The notes: generated by a model from the letters alone, not told the origin. Counted from the stretch's first letter, positions 10,001 through 18,558 are shown. The stretch is DNA of 64,000 nt from Shinella zoogloeoides (GCF_020883495.1 NZ_CP086610.1:1903501-1967500); one strand, 5' to 3'. Numbers and translations: made by a program.

Positions 10001-10837
10001 GGGCGCGGACACGGCGAAGCTTGTGGCGTTCAGGACGATTTCCGGGCGGATATCGGCGAAGGCGGCGCGGACCGTCTCGATGGAAACGGCCTCCTTGAGA
10101 CTGGAAACGAAGAGCGGCAGGGTACGGACGCCTTCCGCAGCCAGCGCCTCGATGAGCATTTCGACGGGGCGTGTCTCGCCGCTCTGGACATAGGCGCGGT
10201 AGAAGCAGACCACGGCTGTCGGGGGTTCGAATCCCTCCCCCGAGACCGCTTTCGCAGCCATGCTCCGCCACGTCGCGATATCCACCACGCCCTGCCCCGG
10301 CCACCAGATTCCCGCCTTTTCCAGCGGCATGGCCGGCTCGGGCTTCCGCCCGCCGAGAACGAGCGCATCCGCATAGGCGAGGAAGCGATCCGCATTGTCC
10401 GCGCCGCCCTCGTTGAGATAGGCCCAGAGGCTCCGCCGGTCCTCGTCCTCGATACGGTTGAAGGGAACCAGCCCTTCGTCCGGCCGGTCGTCGCCGGGCA
10501 GCGCGACGAGCTTGATGCCATTGGCGACGGCCGTTGCCAGCAGGGCCTCCAGCACGTAATGGAAATAGCTGGCGCCGCCGAGGGCGCGGATGACGATGAG
10601 CCTGGCATGCCGCGCCGTGCGCTCGATATAGGTATCGACCGACATGGGATGCGACAGCGTGGCGAGGCTGGCGAGGCGCAGGCGCGCTTCGCCGCCCCGC
10701 GCGCGATGCGCGGCGGCGATGGCCGCCAGTTCCGTATCGGCGGCGGAGAGGAAGAGGATATCGCCCGGCGTCTGGCCGAGGTCGATAGCCTCCCTGCCAT
10801 CGGCGATGGTGCCCTTCTGAGCTAGCAGGAGATGCAT
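7076..10837 (-). CDS. cobN: Cobaltochelatase subunit CobN
   Basis: 1253 residues, the length expected of the large CobN subunit (CobN/magnesium chelatase H family). With CobS and CobT, which are not in this window, it inserts Co(II) into hydrogenobyrinic acid a,c-diamide using ATP. Recognisable blocks include ANYPNRDGRLGNGVGLDTP, the HMGKHGNLEWLPGK block with its metal/tetrapyrrole-site histidines, and late GTSNMRTGGDDIAQAM. The reading frame is uninterrupted. It lies between cobW and cobO in the same direction. Confidence 0.97.
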   Translation of the reverse strand: MHLLLAQKGTIADGREAIDLGQTPGDILFLSAADTELAAIAAAHRARGGEARLRLASLATLSHPMSVDTYIERTARHARLIVIRALGGASYFHYVLEALLATAVANGIKLVALPGDDRPDEGLVPFNRIEDEDRRSLWAYLNEGGADNADRFLAYADALVLGGRKPEPAMPLEKAGIWWPGQGVVDIATWRSMAAKAVSGEGFEPPTAVVCFYRAYVQSGETRPVEMLIEALAAEGVRTLPLFVSSLKEAVSIETVRAAFADIRPEIVLNATSFAVSAPGAGRKPTVLDETGAPVLQVIFSGSSREAWEASGQGLTARDLGMNVSLPEVDGRVLSRAVSFKAAARYDERVETNIVSLDPVEDRIRFAAKLAAGWARLRRAAPQERRVALVMANYPNRDGRLGNGVGLDTPAGTMEVLRAMAAEGYAVAGLPADGDALIAHLMAGPTNAARDGKEIRETLSLKDYKVFFASLPKVIQREMTERWGAPEDDPFVAGDVFALPLARFGETPVGIQPARGYNIDPKDTYHSPDLVPPHGYLAFYAFLRAHYGAHAIVHMGKHGNLEWLPGKALALSEACYPEAVLGPVPHLYPFIVNDPGEGTQAKRRSAAVIIDHLTPPLTRAETYGPLKDLEALVDEYYDASGGDPRRIRLLSKQILDLVRDIGLDRDAGIARSDGEETALQKLDAYLCDLKEMQIRDGLHVFGVSPEGRLLTDLTVALARVPRGLGEGGEASLQRAIAADALGGFAFDPLDCITSDPWHGPRPPILAAQSDAPWRSNGDTVERIELLATGLVDGTLPCPEDWPATRAVLDTIETTIRPAIAACGPAEIAALMRGLDGRFVEPGPSGAPTRGRPDVLPTGRNFYSVDSRAVPTPAAWELGRKSAELIVTRYAQDHGEWPTSFGITAWGTSNMRTGGDDIAQAMALIGVRPTWDMASRRVTGFEIIPPATLRHPRVDVTLRISGFFRDAFPEQIALFDRAVRAVGALDEDDADNPIAARMRAEAAALAEKGICEHEAVREAGFRIFGAKSGGYGAGLQTMMDEGLWTERGDLAEAWLAWGAHAYDGDGDGVPMRERLEARMRSLQAVIQNQDSREHDLLDSDEYYQFEGGMAAAAEHLSGKQPVVYHNDLSRPETPVVRTLEDEIGRVVRARVVNPKWIDGVMRHGYKGAFEIAATVDFMFAFAATTGAVKDHHFEAAYQAYVLDERVREFLAEKNPAALAEMAARFAEAIDRGLWTPRSNSARFELDMLGARKAS

Positions 10838-10879
10838 GACGCGCCTCCCGTTATGTACCGCCGCCGATCCATATCGAAA

Positions 10880-11935
10880 TCACACCGCCGCGGCGATGGC
10901 CGCGCGCACGGCCGCCTCGTCCATATCGTGCAGGCCGATGACGACGAGGCGGGTGCCCCGGGTCTCGCCAGGCGTCCAGGCGCGTTCGAAATAGGTGTCG
11001 ACGCGGCTGCCAACCGCCTGGACGAGCAGGCGCAGCGGCTTGCCGGGCACGTCGGCGAAGCCCTTGAGGCGCAGCACGTCATGCTCGGCGATCACGCCCT
11101 TCAGGCGTTCGGTGAAGGCTGCCGGATCGGCGACCGGGCCGAGTTCGACGACGAAGCTTTCGAATTCGTCGTGATCGTGGTCATGCTCCTCGCCGCCCTC
11201 GTGCTCCAGCTCGTGGTGCGACTTGCGGTTGGCGATATCGTCTTCCGTGCCCACACCCAGGCCGAGCAACACGGCGGCGGCGACGTCGCCGTTCCGCGCC
11301 TCGATCATCGAGGGCTTGCGGGCGATGCGGGAGGCGACTTCGTCGCGGACGGCCTGGAGGCCGGCGGCGTCGATGAGGTCGGTCTTGTTGAGAACGATGA
11401 GGTCGGCGGCGGTAAGCTGGTCCTCGAAGAGTTCTTCCAGCGGGCTTTCATGGTCGAGGTTCTCGTCCTCGGCGCGCAGCGCATCCACCCTGTCGTGGTC
11501 GTCTGCGAAGCGGCCAGCGGCGACGGCGGCGCTGTCCACCACGGTCACGACGCCGTCGACCGTCACCTGCGTCTTGATTTCCGGCCAGTTGAAGGCCGCG
11601 ACGAGCGGCTGCGGCAGGGCAAGGCCGGAGGTCTCGATGACGATGTGATCCGGGCGGTTCTCGCGCTCCAGCAGCTTCGACATGGTGGGGATGAAATCAT
11701 CCGCGACCGTGCAGCAGATGCAGCCATTGGTCAGCTCGATGATGTCGTCTTCCGTGCAGGCTTCGGCCCCGCAGCCCTTCAGCACGTCGCCGTCGACGCC
11801 AAGGTCGCCGAATTCGTTGATGATGAGTGCGATGCGTTTTCCCCCGGCATTCTGCAGGAGATTGCGGATCATGGTCGTCTTGCCCGCGCCGAGGAAGCCG
11901 GTGATGACGGTGGCGGGAATCTTCTGTTGCAGCAT
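10880..11935 (-). CDS. cobW: CobW-type GTPase (COG0523, metal handling)
   Basis: 351 residues of the G3E GTPase family. It has Walker A GFLGAGKT (13-20), the metal-binding NGCICC motif with Cys 71, 73 and 74, a IETSGLALPQP block, the NKTD guanine-specificity motif and a C-terminal CobW_C domain. A His/Glu/Asp-rich linker (HHELEHEGGEEHDHDHDE region, about residues 215-230) is typical of CobW and probably binds metal. Its likely role is Co(II) delivery to the CobN chelatase encoded next. It lies 42 bases upstream of cobN and 3 bases after cobP. Confidence 0.95.
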   Translation of the reverse strand: MLQQKIPATVITGFLGAGKTTMIRNLLQNAGGKRIALIINEFGDLGVDGDVLKGCGAEACTEDDIIELTNGCICCTVADDFIPTMSKLLERENRPDHIVIETSGLALPQPLVAAFNWPEIKTQVTVDGVVTVVDSAAVAAGRFADDHDRVDALRAEDENLDHESPLEELFEDQLTAADLIVLNKTDLIDAAGLQAVRDEVASRIARKPSMIEARNGDVAAAVLLGLGVGTEDDIANRKSHHELEHEGGEEHDHDHDEFESFVVELGPVADPAAFTERLKGVIAEHDVLRLKGFADVPGKPLRLLVQAVGSRVDTYFERAWTPGETRGTRLVVIGLHDMDEAAVRAAIAAAV

Positions 11936-11938
11936 GGC

Positions 11939-12463
11939 TCAACCCTTCATTTTCAGCGGCAGGCCCGCCGCGAGGAAATAGACTTCAGGCACGAGGGCGG
12001 CGACCTTCTGGTGCAGCCGCCCGGCATGGTCGCGGAAATCGCGCGCCATGCGGTTATCCGGCACGATGCCGAGACCGACCTCGTTCGAGACGAGGATCAG
12101 CCGGCCGGGCGCCGTCTTGATGGCGTCGAGAAGGCCGGAGAATTCGGCGACCATGTCGCGCTCCTCCAGCATCAGGTTCGTGACCCAAAGCGTCAGGCAA
12201 TCGACCAGCACCGCGCGGTCGGGGCGCGCCATCTCGTTTATGCGGGCGGCAAGCGCCAGCGGTTCCTCATGGGTCACCCAGCCGTCGCCGCGATCCTTGC
12301 GATGATGGGCGATGCGCTCGCGCATCTCCTCGTCAAAGGCGCGGCCGGTGGCGATGTAATGGCGTAAAAGACCGCTCGCGGTGACAAGGCCTTCGGCGAA
12401 GGCGGATTTTCCGGAACGCGCGCCCCCCAGAACCAGGACGGCTCCGGACGATGTCTCGGTCAT
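11939..12463 (-). CDS. cobP: Adenosylcobinamide kinase / cobinamide-phosphate guanylyltransferase CobP (CobU)
   Basis: 174 residues, the canonical CobP/CobU length. The P-loop GARSGKS is at residues 14-20, followed by [12 protein letters not shown] and the catalytic [16 protein letters not shown] block containing the guanylylated histidine. It phosphorylates adenosylcobinamide and activates it with GTP before addition of the lower ligand. The ATG lies a single base after the stop of a small ORF (12465-12572), and the DNA just before it has only a weak ribosome site, suggesting translational coupling. Confidence 0.96.
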   Translation of the reverse strand: MTETSSGAVLVLGGARSGKSAFAEGLVTASGLLRHYIATGRAFDEEMRERIAHHRKDRGDGWVTHEEPLALAARINEMARPDRAVLVDCLTLWVTNLMLEERDMVAEFSGLLDAIKTAPGRLILVSNEVGLGIVPDNRMARDFRDHAGRLHQKVAALVPEVYFLAAGLPLKMKG

Positions 12464-12464
12464 G

Positions 12465-12572
12465 TCAGGCAGCCCTGGCGATCGCGCCGCTGAGGAAGCC
12501 CATGCATCGACCTGCCCGTAGCGGGCCGGTCATACCGGACGCGACACCGCCCTTTCGGCGGAAAACAGCCAT
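12465..12572 (-). CDS. Candidate 35-residue leader ORF between the B12 riboswitch and cobP
   Basis: On the minus strand an ATG at 12572 is preceded by a strong ribosome site (GGAGG, about 5 bases upstream). It opens a 35-codon frame beginning [15 protein letters not shown] and ending [10 protein letters not shown]. Its stop is one base before the cobP ATG (TGA-C-ATG). The peptide is basic and has no family I recognise. The strong ribosome site here, against the weak one of cobP, suggests the riboswitch controls translation of this ORF and that cobP is reached by coupling. It could instead be a remnant of a larger gene. Coding status is not proven. Confidence 0.5.
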   Translation of the reverse strand: MAVFRRKGGVASGMTGPLRAGRCMGFLSGAIARAA

Positions 12573-12629
12573 GACAACCTCCGTGCTGGCAGTTGGGAGA
12601 ACCCTCCCCGGTCGGGCGCTATTGCCCTC

Positions 12630-12975
12630 ATTGGCTGGCAGGTCTCCTGGCTCGCAGCGTCCGGCGCATCAGCGCCTGCGGGTTCCCTTCGCCTTCCCGG
12701 GCGGTCTGCATCGCGAAAGGCGGACGATTCGTAGAAAAAGAGGCGTCCGGCCCCGGCTTATCGCGATGCCACCCAGTGGCTTTTCCGGTCGGCGTCCCGT
12801 TTGCAGTCCATGGGCACCATTGCCCCGGCTCCGCGCCCGTTCCTCAACCGGACAGGGTCCCCTCGCCACTCTACAGTCGCGGGGTCGGCCGTGATTGCGG
12901 CGTCCGGTCGGACTGCCGCGTCACATTCCCATTTGCTCCCCGATCCGTCGCCGGATTCGGGAACCATCCAATGTC
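12630..12975 (-). ncRNA. Cobalamin riboswitch upstream of cobP-cobW-cobN-cobO
   Basis: Read on the minus strand, the region contains in order a CCCCGCGACTGTA block (about 12870-12882), corresponding to the conserved CCCGCnACTGT segment, a GCCACTGGGTGG block (about 12766-12777), and the B12 box GCCAGGAGACCTGCC (about 12639-12653). This order and these elements define AdoCbl riboswitches. The 5' limit is approximate. Just downstream, GGGAGGGTTCTCCC (about 12592-12605) can form a small hairpin, and the first strong ribosome site belongs to the leader ORF. High cobalamin would be expected to repress the operon. Confidence 0.92.
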
Positions 12976-13033
12976 CGGATGATTATGCTTCCGCCGGATG
13001 CGAGTCAATCGACCGCCGCCGGCACGCACAGCC

Positions 13034-14893
13034 TCAATAGCGGGGAATGATCACCACGCCGCCGCCATCGTCGTAATAGCCGTCGTCGCGATAGTAGGGG
13101 CCATCGTAATATCCGTCGACCGGGCCTTCCAGCACGTCGTATTCGCGCCGGTCACGCTGGTAGCGGCGCTGCTGGCGATATTGCCGGGTCTCGGCATATT
13201 GCGCGGCCTGCCGCAGCGCGCGGAACTGCTGGCGCGAGAGGTAGCCATCGGCGCGATAGCCGGACGAACGCTGCCAGGCGGCAATCGCCGAGCGGGAGCG
13301 CGGGCCGAAGACGCCATCGGCGCCGTTGGTGCTGTAGCCGAGCGCATTCAGCCAGCGCTGCGCCTGGACGCGGGTGTTGCGCCCCAGATAGGCCTCGCGC
13401 GGATCGACGACCGGCTCTCTGGTGACCTTGCTTTCCGCCTCCGCCGCATCCAGCGGACCGGTGGCCTTGGCCAGACCGACAAGGCGCTCGCGGGCATCGG
13501 CGACGAAACGGCCGTTCGGATATTGGGCAATGTAACCGCGGAAAGCCTTTTCCGAACCTTCGAGAACGGCCTTCTGGAAAGCCGCCTCCTCGCGCTTTGC
13601 CGCTTCCGCCTTGTCGGCGGCGGCGTTGCCGGTGCCCTGCGCCGCGCTCGTGGCAGCGGCCGCGCCGTCTTCGGCCTGCTTGCGCGCGGCGGCAGCTTCC
13701 GCCGCCCGCTTTTCGGCTTCCTTCGCAAGGCGCGCAGCTTCGGCGGCCTTCGCCTCGGCATCGGCGGCGGCCTTGGCGGCTTCGGCCTTCAGCCGTTCCA
13801 GTTCAGCCGCCTTCTCTTCGGCAAGCTTGCGGGCAGCGGCGGCTTCCTGCTCGATCCGCGCCTTTTCGGCAGCGGCGGCCTTTTCCGCCTCGATGCGCTT
13901 TGCCTCGGCCTCGCGGCGGGCAGCGGCCTCCTGTTCTGCCCGGGCCTTTTGCGCGGCAGCGGCTTCCTCGGCTTTCTTGCGGTCGGCCTCGGCCTTGAGC
14001 CGTGCGGCCTCTTCCACCTTCGCCTTGTCGGCAGCGGCCGCAGCCTCCGCCTTCAGGCGCGCCGCCTCGGCAGCCTGTTCCTCGGCCTGTTTGCGGGCGG
14101 CCGCTTCCTTCTTCTCGGCTTCAGCCTTGAGGCGGGCGGCTTCTTGCGCCCTCGCCTTGTCGGCGGCCTCGGCCTCCGCCTTCAAACGCGCCGCCTCGGC
14201 GGCCTGTTCCTCGGCCTGTTTGCGGGCGGCCGCTTCCTTCTTCTCGGCCTCGGCCTTGAGGCGCGCGGCCTCCTCTGCACGGGCCTTTTCCGCCGCGGCG
14301 GCCTCGGCCTTCGCCTTCGCTTCCGCAGCCACCTTCTCCTCCGCGAGCTTTTGCGCGGCGGCCGCCGCCTCCTCCGCCTTCAGGCGCGCGGCCTGCGCCT
14401 CGGCCTCGGCGGCCTTGCGGGCATCCTCTTCGGCCTTTTTGGCCTCGGCAGCCTTGCGGGCGGCCTCGTCGGCGCGGGCTTTCTCGGCTTCGGCAGCCTT
14501 TTGCGCCTCTTCAGCCTTCTTCGCTTCGGCAGCCTTCCGCGCCGCTTCCTCCGCCTTCGCGGCGGCGGCAGCCTCCTCGGCCTTTGCCTTGGCGGCAGCG
14601 TCGTCGGATGCGGTCACCGCCGGCTTCGCCTTGGCGGAGGCCTGCAATTCGGCGATGCGCAGGCGCGCCATGGAGGCGAAGGTGCCGTTCGGATATTGCT
14701 TCAGGTAGCCTTCATATTGCGCAAGGTCGCTGCCGGAGGACACCTTCTGCCAGAGGGCGAACTCCTCCTCCCAGCGCTTTCCGGCGCTGGCGGCCTCATT
14801 GGCCGTCTGGGCGGCGGCGACCGCCGGAAGACCGGCGAGCGACAGCCCGACCAGACCGGCCAGAACGGAGCGTGCAAGAGGTCCAGAACGCAT
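13034..14893 (-). CDS. Secreted Ala/Lys/Glu-rich coiled-coil protein with C-terminal peptidoglycan-binding domain
   Basis: 619 residues. Residues 1-28 form a Sec signal peptide (cleavage near AVAAAQ). A short repeat unit occurs twice, near 46-86 (QYEGYLKQYPNGTFASMAR) and 436-478 (FRGYIAQYPNGRFVADAR), which looks TPR/Sel1-like. Between them is a coiled coil of more than 300 residues made almost only of A, K, E, R and Q. A PG_binding_1-like domain follows at about 505-565 (LNALGYSTNGADGVFGPRS), then a Tyr/Gly/Asp-rich tail. It probably acts in the periplasm on or near peptidoglycan. It sits between the cobP riboswitch and cobQ with no evident cobalamin role. Confidence 0.8.
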   Translation of the reverse strand: MRSGPLARSVLAGLVGLSLAGLPAVAAAQTANEAASAGKRWEEEFALWQKVSSGSDLAQYEGYLKQYPNGTFASMARLRIAELQASAKAKPAVTASDDAAAKAKAEEAAAAAKAEEAARKAAEAKKAEEAQKAAEAEKARADEAARKAAEAKKAEEDARKAAEAEAQAARLKAEEAAAAAQKLAEEKVAAEAKAKAEAAAAEKARAEEAARLKAEAEKKEAAARKQAEEQAAEAARLKAEAEAADKARAQEAARLKAEAEKKEAAARKQAEEQAAEAARLKAEAAAAADKAKVEEAARLKAEADRKKAEEAAAAQKARAEQEAAARREAEAKRIEAEKAAAAEKARIEQEAAAARKLAEEKAAELERLKAEAAKAAADAEAKAAEAARLAKEAEKRAAEAAAARKQAEDGAAAATSAAQGTGNAAADKAEAAKREEAAFQKAVLEGSEKAFRGYIAQYPNGRFVADARERLVGLAKATGPLDAAEAESKVTREPVVDPREAYLGRNTRVQAQRWLNALGYSTNGADGVFGPRSRSAIAAWQRSSGYRADGYLSRQQFRALRQAAQYAETRQYRQQRRYQRDRREYDVLEGPVDGYYDGPYYRDDGYYDDGGGVVIIPRY

Positions 14894-15044
14894 CTACTTC
14901 ACCCTTTTCGGATCGCGCGCAGGCGCGGCAAGCGCCCGTCGGCCAAACGTGTTTTCGTCACTCCTCGCATCGAATTCTGGCGCAACTTTGGTGCGCCGTA
15001 TCGGTGCGAGGCAACCTGATGGCTGTACGTTCGAGACGGCCCGT
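14894..15044. other. Intergenic region between cobQ and the coiled-coil gene
   Basis: The 151 bases between two minus-strand genes hold no clear hairpin terminator. The stretch probably contains the promoter of the coiled-coil gene, but I cannot assign -35/-10 boxes with confidence. Confidence 0.3.
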
Positions 15045-16508
15045 TTAATCAGATGCGCCCAAAAGATCGTCCAGCCAGCGGCGGTCCAGAACCGCCTCCA
15101 GTTCCGCCGCCACGCCGTCGAGCGCGGCGTCCACCCCGGCGCGGTAATCGAACCCGCCGCCCTCGATGCCGAAATCGGCAAGAAGCCGCGCCCGGTAGGC
15201 GTCGCTCGAAAGCAGGCCGTGCAGATAGGTGCCCATCACCCGCCCATCGGGGGAGACCGCCCCGTCCGGCCGCCCGTCTATGCTGACGGAGGGATTGAGG
15301 GCGTCCGGGCCGGCGGTGCGGCCGAGATGGATTTCGTAGCCTTCCAGCGGCACATCATATTGCAGCGAGCGCGCCCGGCTGTTGCGCACGGTCTTTTCCG
15401 GCGCCATTTCCGTCTCGACGTCGAGTAGGCCGAGGCCTTCCACCTCCCGCTCGCTCCCTTCGATGCCAAGCGGATCGGTGACGCGGCGGCCGAGCATCTG
15501 GTAGCCGCCACAAATGCCGATGACCCGTCCGCCGCGACGCATGTGCATGGCAATATCCCGGTCCCAGCCGGCGGCGCGGAAATCGCCGAGATCCGCGATG
15601 GTCGACTTGGAGCCGGGCAGCACGACAAGGCCGGCATCGGCGGGCAACGGTTCGCCCGGCCGCACGAAGACGAGGTCCACCTGCGGTTCGGCCTTCAGCG
15701 GATCGAGATCGTCGAAATTGGCGATGCGCGACAGGACGGGCACGGCGACCTTCAGCGCCCCGCCGCTCCCGCCGGCCAGCCTTTCCAGCACGACCGAATC
15801 CTCCGCCGGCAGCCGCCCCGCCTGCCTCAGCCACGGCACGACGCCGAAGCAGGGCCAGCCGGTGAAGCGGCCGATCTCGGCGATCCCGCCGTCGAAAAGT
15901 GTCACGTCGCCCCGGAACTTGTTGATGAGGTAGCCCGTGATCATCCGCCGGTCCTCTTCCGGCAGGATCGCGTGGGTGCCGACCAGCGAGGCGATCACGC
16001 CGCCGCGGTCGATATCGCCAACAAGCACGACGGGCACGCCCGCCCGCGTCGCAAAGCCCATATTGGCGATGTCGCCGGCCCGCAGGTTGATTTCCGCCGG
16101 CGACCCGGCCCCCTCGACGACGACGAGATCGGCCCCGGCGGAGACCGCCGAGAAGCTTTCCATGACGGCATCCATCAGCCTCGGCTTCAGCGCCTGGTAG
16201 TCGCGCCCCTTCGCCTGGCCGAAGACCTTGCCCTGCACGACGATCTGGCTGCCGACATCGGACTGCGGCTTCAGCAGAACGGGATTCATATGCACGGAGG
16301 ACGGCACGCGGGCGGCCAGCGACTGTAGCCATTGTGCCCGGCCGATCTCCCCGCCGTCGGCGGAGACCGCGGCGTTGTTCGACATGTTCTGCGGCTTGAA
16401 GGGCCGCACGGTCAGCCCGCGATTGGCGGCGATGCGGCAAAGCCCCGCCACCAATACCGTTTTTCCGACATCCGAGCCGGTGCCCTGCAGCATGATCGTT
16501 CTTGTCAT
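15045..16508 (-). CDS. cobQ: Cobyric acid synthase CobQ
   Basis: 487 residues from the ATG at 16508 ([17 protein letters not shown]), the canonical start of CobQ. The N-terminal ATPase domain shows TGSDVGKT and the [12 protein letters not shown] block. The C-terminal glutamine amidotransferase domain has [10 protein letters not shown] with the nucleophilic Cys, and YEIHLGRT. It amidates side chains b, d, e and g of adenosylcobyrinic acid a,c-diamide to give adenosylcobyric acid. It stands alone here, separated from the cobP operon by the coiled-coil gene, and no riboswitch was found before it. Confidence 0.97.
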   Translation of the reverse strand: MTRTIMLQGTGSDVGKTVLVAGLCRIAANRGLTVRPFKPQNMSNNAAVSADGGEIGRAQWLQSLAARVPSSVHMNPVLLKPQSDVGSQIVVQGKVFGQAKGRDYQALKPRLMDAVMESFSAVSAGADLVVVEGAGSPAEINLRAGDIANMGFATRAGVPVVLVGDIDRGGVIASLVGTHAILPEEDRRMITGYLINKFRGDVTLFDGGIAEIGRFTGWPCFGVVPWLRQAGRLPAEDSVVLERLAGGSGGALKVAVPVLSRIANFDDLDPLKAEPQVDLVFVRPGEPLPADAGLVVLPGSKSTIADLGDFRAAGWDRDIAMHMRRGGRVIGICGGYQMLGRRVTDPLGIEGSEREVEGLGLLDVETEMAPEKTVRNSRARSLQYDVPLEGYEIHLGRTAGPDALNPSVSIDGRPDGAVSPDGRVMGTYLHGLLSSDAYRARLLADFGIEGGGFDYRAGVDAALDGVAAELEAVLDRRWLDDLLGASD

Positions 16509-16750
16509 GGCGCTTCCTAACATTACCGCCCCCCGCCGGAAAGCCCTGACATATCGCAATCTTGCCACATTTTCCGGAGGCCGGGGGCGAAGGCCCGCAC
16601 CCTTTCGCCATGCAGTTTGCGCATAGCGGATAGAATGTTCCATTTGCGACGACAAGCGCCGTGAACGACCATGACTTCCACCGCCGGCAGGCCTATATCC
16701 ACCCTATCGCACAGCCGTGGCGCGTGGCCCCGGACTTCAAGGACAGAGAC

Positions 16751-16894
16751 ATGCTGTACATCTTCAGCAAGCAGAATTTCGTTCAGATCGCCTGGAACGG
16801 CAAGGCGCCGCGAAGCGAGTCGCGGGTGCGCAACGTCGTCCTCGACGCGCCGCTCGGCCCGCTCGGCGTCGTGCGCACCGGCAATGTCGGTTAA
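16751..16894 (+). CDS. Small conserved-looking hypothetical protein (47 residues)
   Basis: A short plus-strand frame starting MLYIFSKQNFVQIAWNGK and ending GVVRTGNVG. An in-frame ATG at 16661 would add 30 residues. The codon pattern (strong GC at third positions) looks coding, and a good intrinsic terminator follows 35 bases after the stop, supporting a transcribed unit. I do not recognise a domain. It is divergent from cobQ. The start and the coding status are uncertain. Confidence 0.45.
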   Translation: MLYIFSKQNFVQIAWNGKAPRSESRVRNVVLDAPLGPLGVVRTGNVG

Positions 16895-16929
16895 CCCTTA
16901 GGGCGTGACGTCAGGTCCGCCCGCATGCA

Positions 16930-16968
16930 GCGCCGCCTCTCTCCGGGAGGCGGCGTTTTTCGTTTTTG
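16930..16968 (+). terminator. Intrinsic terminator
   Basis: CGCCGCCTC (16931-16939) pairs with GAGGCGGCG (16947-16955... region) around a short loop and is followed by TTTTTCGTTTTT. This is a textbook rho-independent terminator for the small plus-strand gene upstream. Confidence 0.85.
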
Positions 16969-17492
16969 CGAAGGCCTGAAACGGCGAAAGCCGTACATCC
17001 CTTTCGGTGATGCACGGCTTGCCAAAATACGCATGGCGGCTTCCGACAAAAACGCATCGGAACCAGGCACTCCGGTACGCAAAACCTTTCCGGAGCAGGC
17101 GGCGATGTCCCCCGCCGTGTTGAAACAAATAGCGGCACATCCTTACCGGACCGTTATCGGGACGTTAAGCAAAGATGAATCGCGCTCTTTTTTCGAAAAA
17201 TTCCCGAAAAAGTTTTTCATCGACGCCATCGGCGGACGGCTCCCGGACCGGATATGGCCCCGCAGGCGGTTGATTTCTTTACGCGATCCCGTAGGCTTGC
17301 CGACGTGACGCAAGAAACGCGTCGCCGGCAACACATTTCCGGCGGACAAAAAACAGCCTTGGAGCAGGCCTAGCGGGACGAAGCGCCCGGCGCGCCCTCC
17401 GCCGTCACAGACATTACGGGCAGCCGGCTTGAGAAAACCATCGCGCCGCCCTTGGCCGAACACCGTATGAAAGACTGGGAGGTCTTGACCCC
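16969..17492. other. Intergenic region before the betaine-type binding-protein gene
   Basis: About 520 bases. Short open frames on both strands have no recognisable product or coding bias. There is an AT-rich segment with imperfect inverted repeats near 17188-17219 (TTTTTTCGAAAAA and similar), probably promoter-proximal DNA. No RNA gene was recognised. The promoter of the gene at 17493 should lie in the last 150 bases, but I cannot place it exactly. Confidence 0.4.
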
Positions 17493-18491
17493 ATGAAGAC
17501 GCTGCTTGCCTCCACGCTCCTTGCCGCCGGGCTTTTCGCCCTCGCCGGTTCCGCGCGGGCAGCGGAGTGCGGCAAGGTCAGTATCGCCGAGATGAACTGG
17601 GATTCGGCGAGCATTGCCGCCCATATCGACAGGCTGATCCTCGAAAAGGGCTATGGCTGCACCGTCACGCTCGTGCCGGGCGATACGATGTCGACCTTCA
17701 CCAGCATGAACGAGACCGGAAAGCCGGACGTCGCGCCCGAATTGTGGGTCAACGCCGTGCGCAGGCAGCTCAACGCCGCCATCGCCAAAGGCCGCCTGTT
17801 CCAGCTCGCCCCGCTTCTTGCCGACGGCGGCGTCGAAGGCTGGTGGATTCCGAAATTCCTTGCCGACGAGCATCCCGAGATCAAGACGGTCGCCGACGCC
17901 CTGAAGCAGCCGGAGCTTTTCCCCGCGCAGGACAATCCCGAAAAGAGCGCGGTCTACAATTGCCCGGCCGGCTGGAGCTGCCAGGTTTCCACCGCCAACC
18001 TCTTCCGGGCGCTGAAGGCGGACGAATTGAATTTCGAGCTGGTCGACACCGGCTCGGCCGCCGGCCTCGACGCCTCGATCGCCAAGGCCTTCGAGACGAA
18101 GACCGGCTGGCTCGGCTATTACTGGGCGCCGACCGCGCTGCTCGGCAAATACGAGATGACCAAGCTCTCCTTCGGCATCGAGCACGACAAGGCCGAATGG
18201 GACGCCTGCACGGCGGTGCCGGATTGCCCGAACCCCAAGGTCAATTCCTTCCCGACCTCCGATGTCTTCACCATCGTGACCGAGGCCTTCGCCAAGAAGG
18301 CCGCCGTCGCCATGGATTATATGACCGTCCGTAGCTGGGACAACGCCACCGTCAGCAAGGTTCTCGCCTGGAAGGCGGAGAACAGCGCGACGAGCGAGGA
18401 TGCCGCGAAACATTTCCTGGCGACCTATCCCGACTTCTGGAGCGGCTGGGTCAGCCCTGAGATCGCCGAGAAGGTCAAGGCGGCGCTCTGA
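17493..18491 (+). CDS. Glycine betaine/quaternary amine ABC transporter, substrate-binding protein (OpuAC/ProX type)
   Basis: 332 residues with a Sec signal peptide (MKTLLASTLLAAGLFALAGSA, residues 1-23). The mature part follows the OpuAC fold: VSIAEMNWDSASIAAHI at the start, VAPELWVNAV, a central cysteine pair in YNCPAGWSCQ, and WLGYYWAPTALLG. The aromatic residues Trp/Tyr in these blocks are the kind used to cage trimethylammonium groups. Its partner ATPase gene follows after 220 bases, but no permease gene is present between them or elsewhere in the window. Substrate (glycine betaine, proline betaine, choline or a relative) is inferred from family and from the neighbouring bmt. Confidence 0.85.
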   Translation: MKTLLASTLLAAGLFALAGSARAAECGKVSIAEMNWDSASIAAHIDRLILEKGYGCTVTLVPGDTMSTFTSMNETGKPDVAPELWVNAVRRQLNAAIAKGRLFQLAPLLADGGVEGWWIPKFLADEHPEIKTVADALKQPELFPAQDNPEKSAVYNCPAGWSCQVSTANLFRALKADELNFELVDTGSAAGLDASIAKAFETKTGWLGYYWAPTALLGKYEMTKLSFGIEHDKAEWDACTAVPDCPNPKVNSFPTSDVFTIVTEAFAKKAAVAMDYMTVRSWDNATVSKVLAWKAENSATSEDAAKHFLATYPDFWSGWVSPEIAEKVKAAL

Positions 18492-18546
18492 ACGGATTTT
18501 CGGGAAGAACGGCCGAACGCGCATCAAAAAAGCGAAGAGGTCGCAA

Positions 18547-18558
18547 ACAGTATACTGT
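18547..18558. promoter_or_regulatory. Perfect 12-bp palindrome upstream of the ATPase gene
   Basis: ACAGTATACTGT is a perfect palindrome about 55 bases after the binding-protein stop and 154 bases before the ATPase start. It is directly preceded by GGTCGCAA, similar to the GTCGCAA half-sites before the GlxA-type regulator. It is a plausible operator for independent control of the ATPase gene. No regulator is identified. Confidence 0.35.

Noticed and set aside
8534..10825. Long plus-strand open frame opposite cobN
   Set aside because: Arg/Gly/Asp-rich shadow of cobN with no family match.
12998..15019. Long plus-strand Gly/Leu-rich open frame opposite the coiled-coil gene
   Set aside because: It mirrors the repetitive Ala/Lys/Glu codons of the real gene. 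Low-complexity sequence explains it.
16925..17308. Plus-strand frame of 127 codons after the terminator
   Set aside because: It starts inside the terminator stem, has no domain and has irregular codon use.
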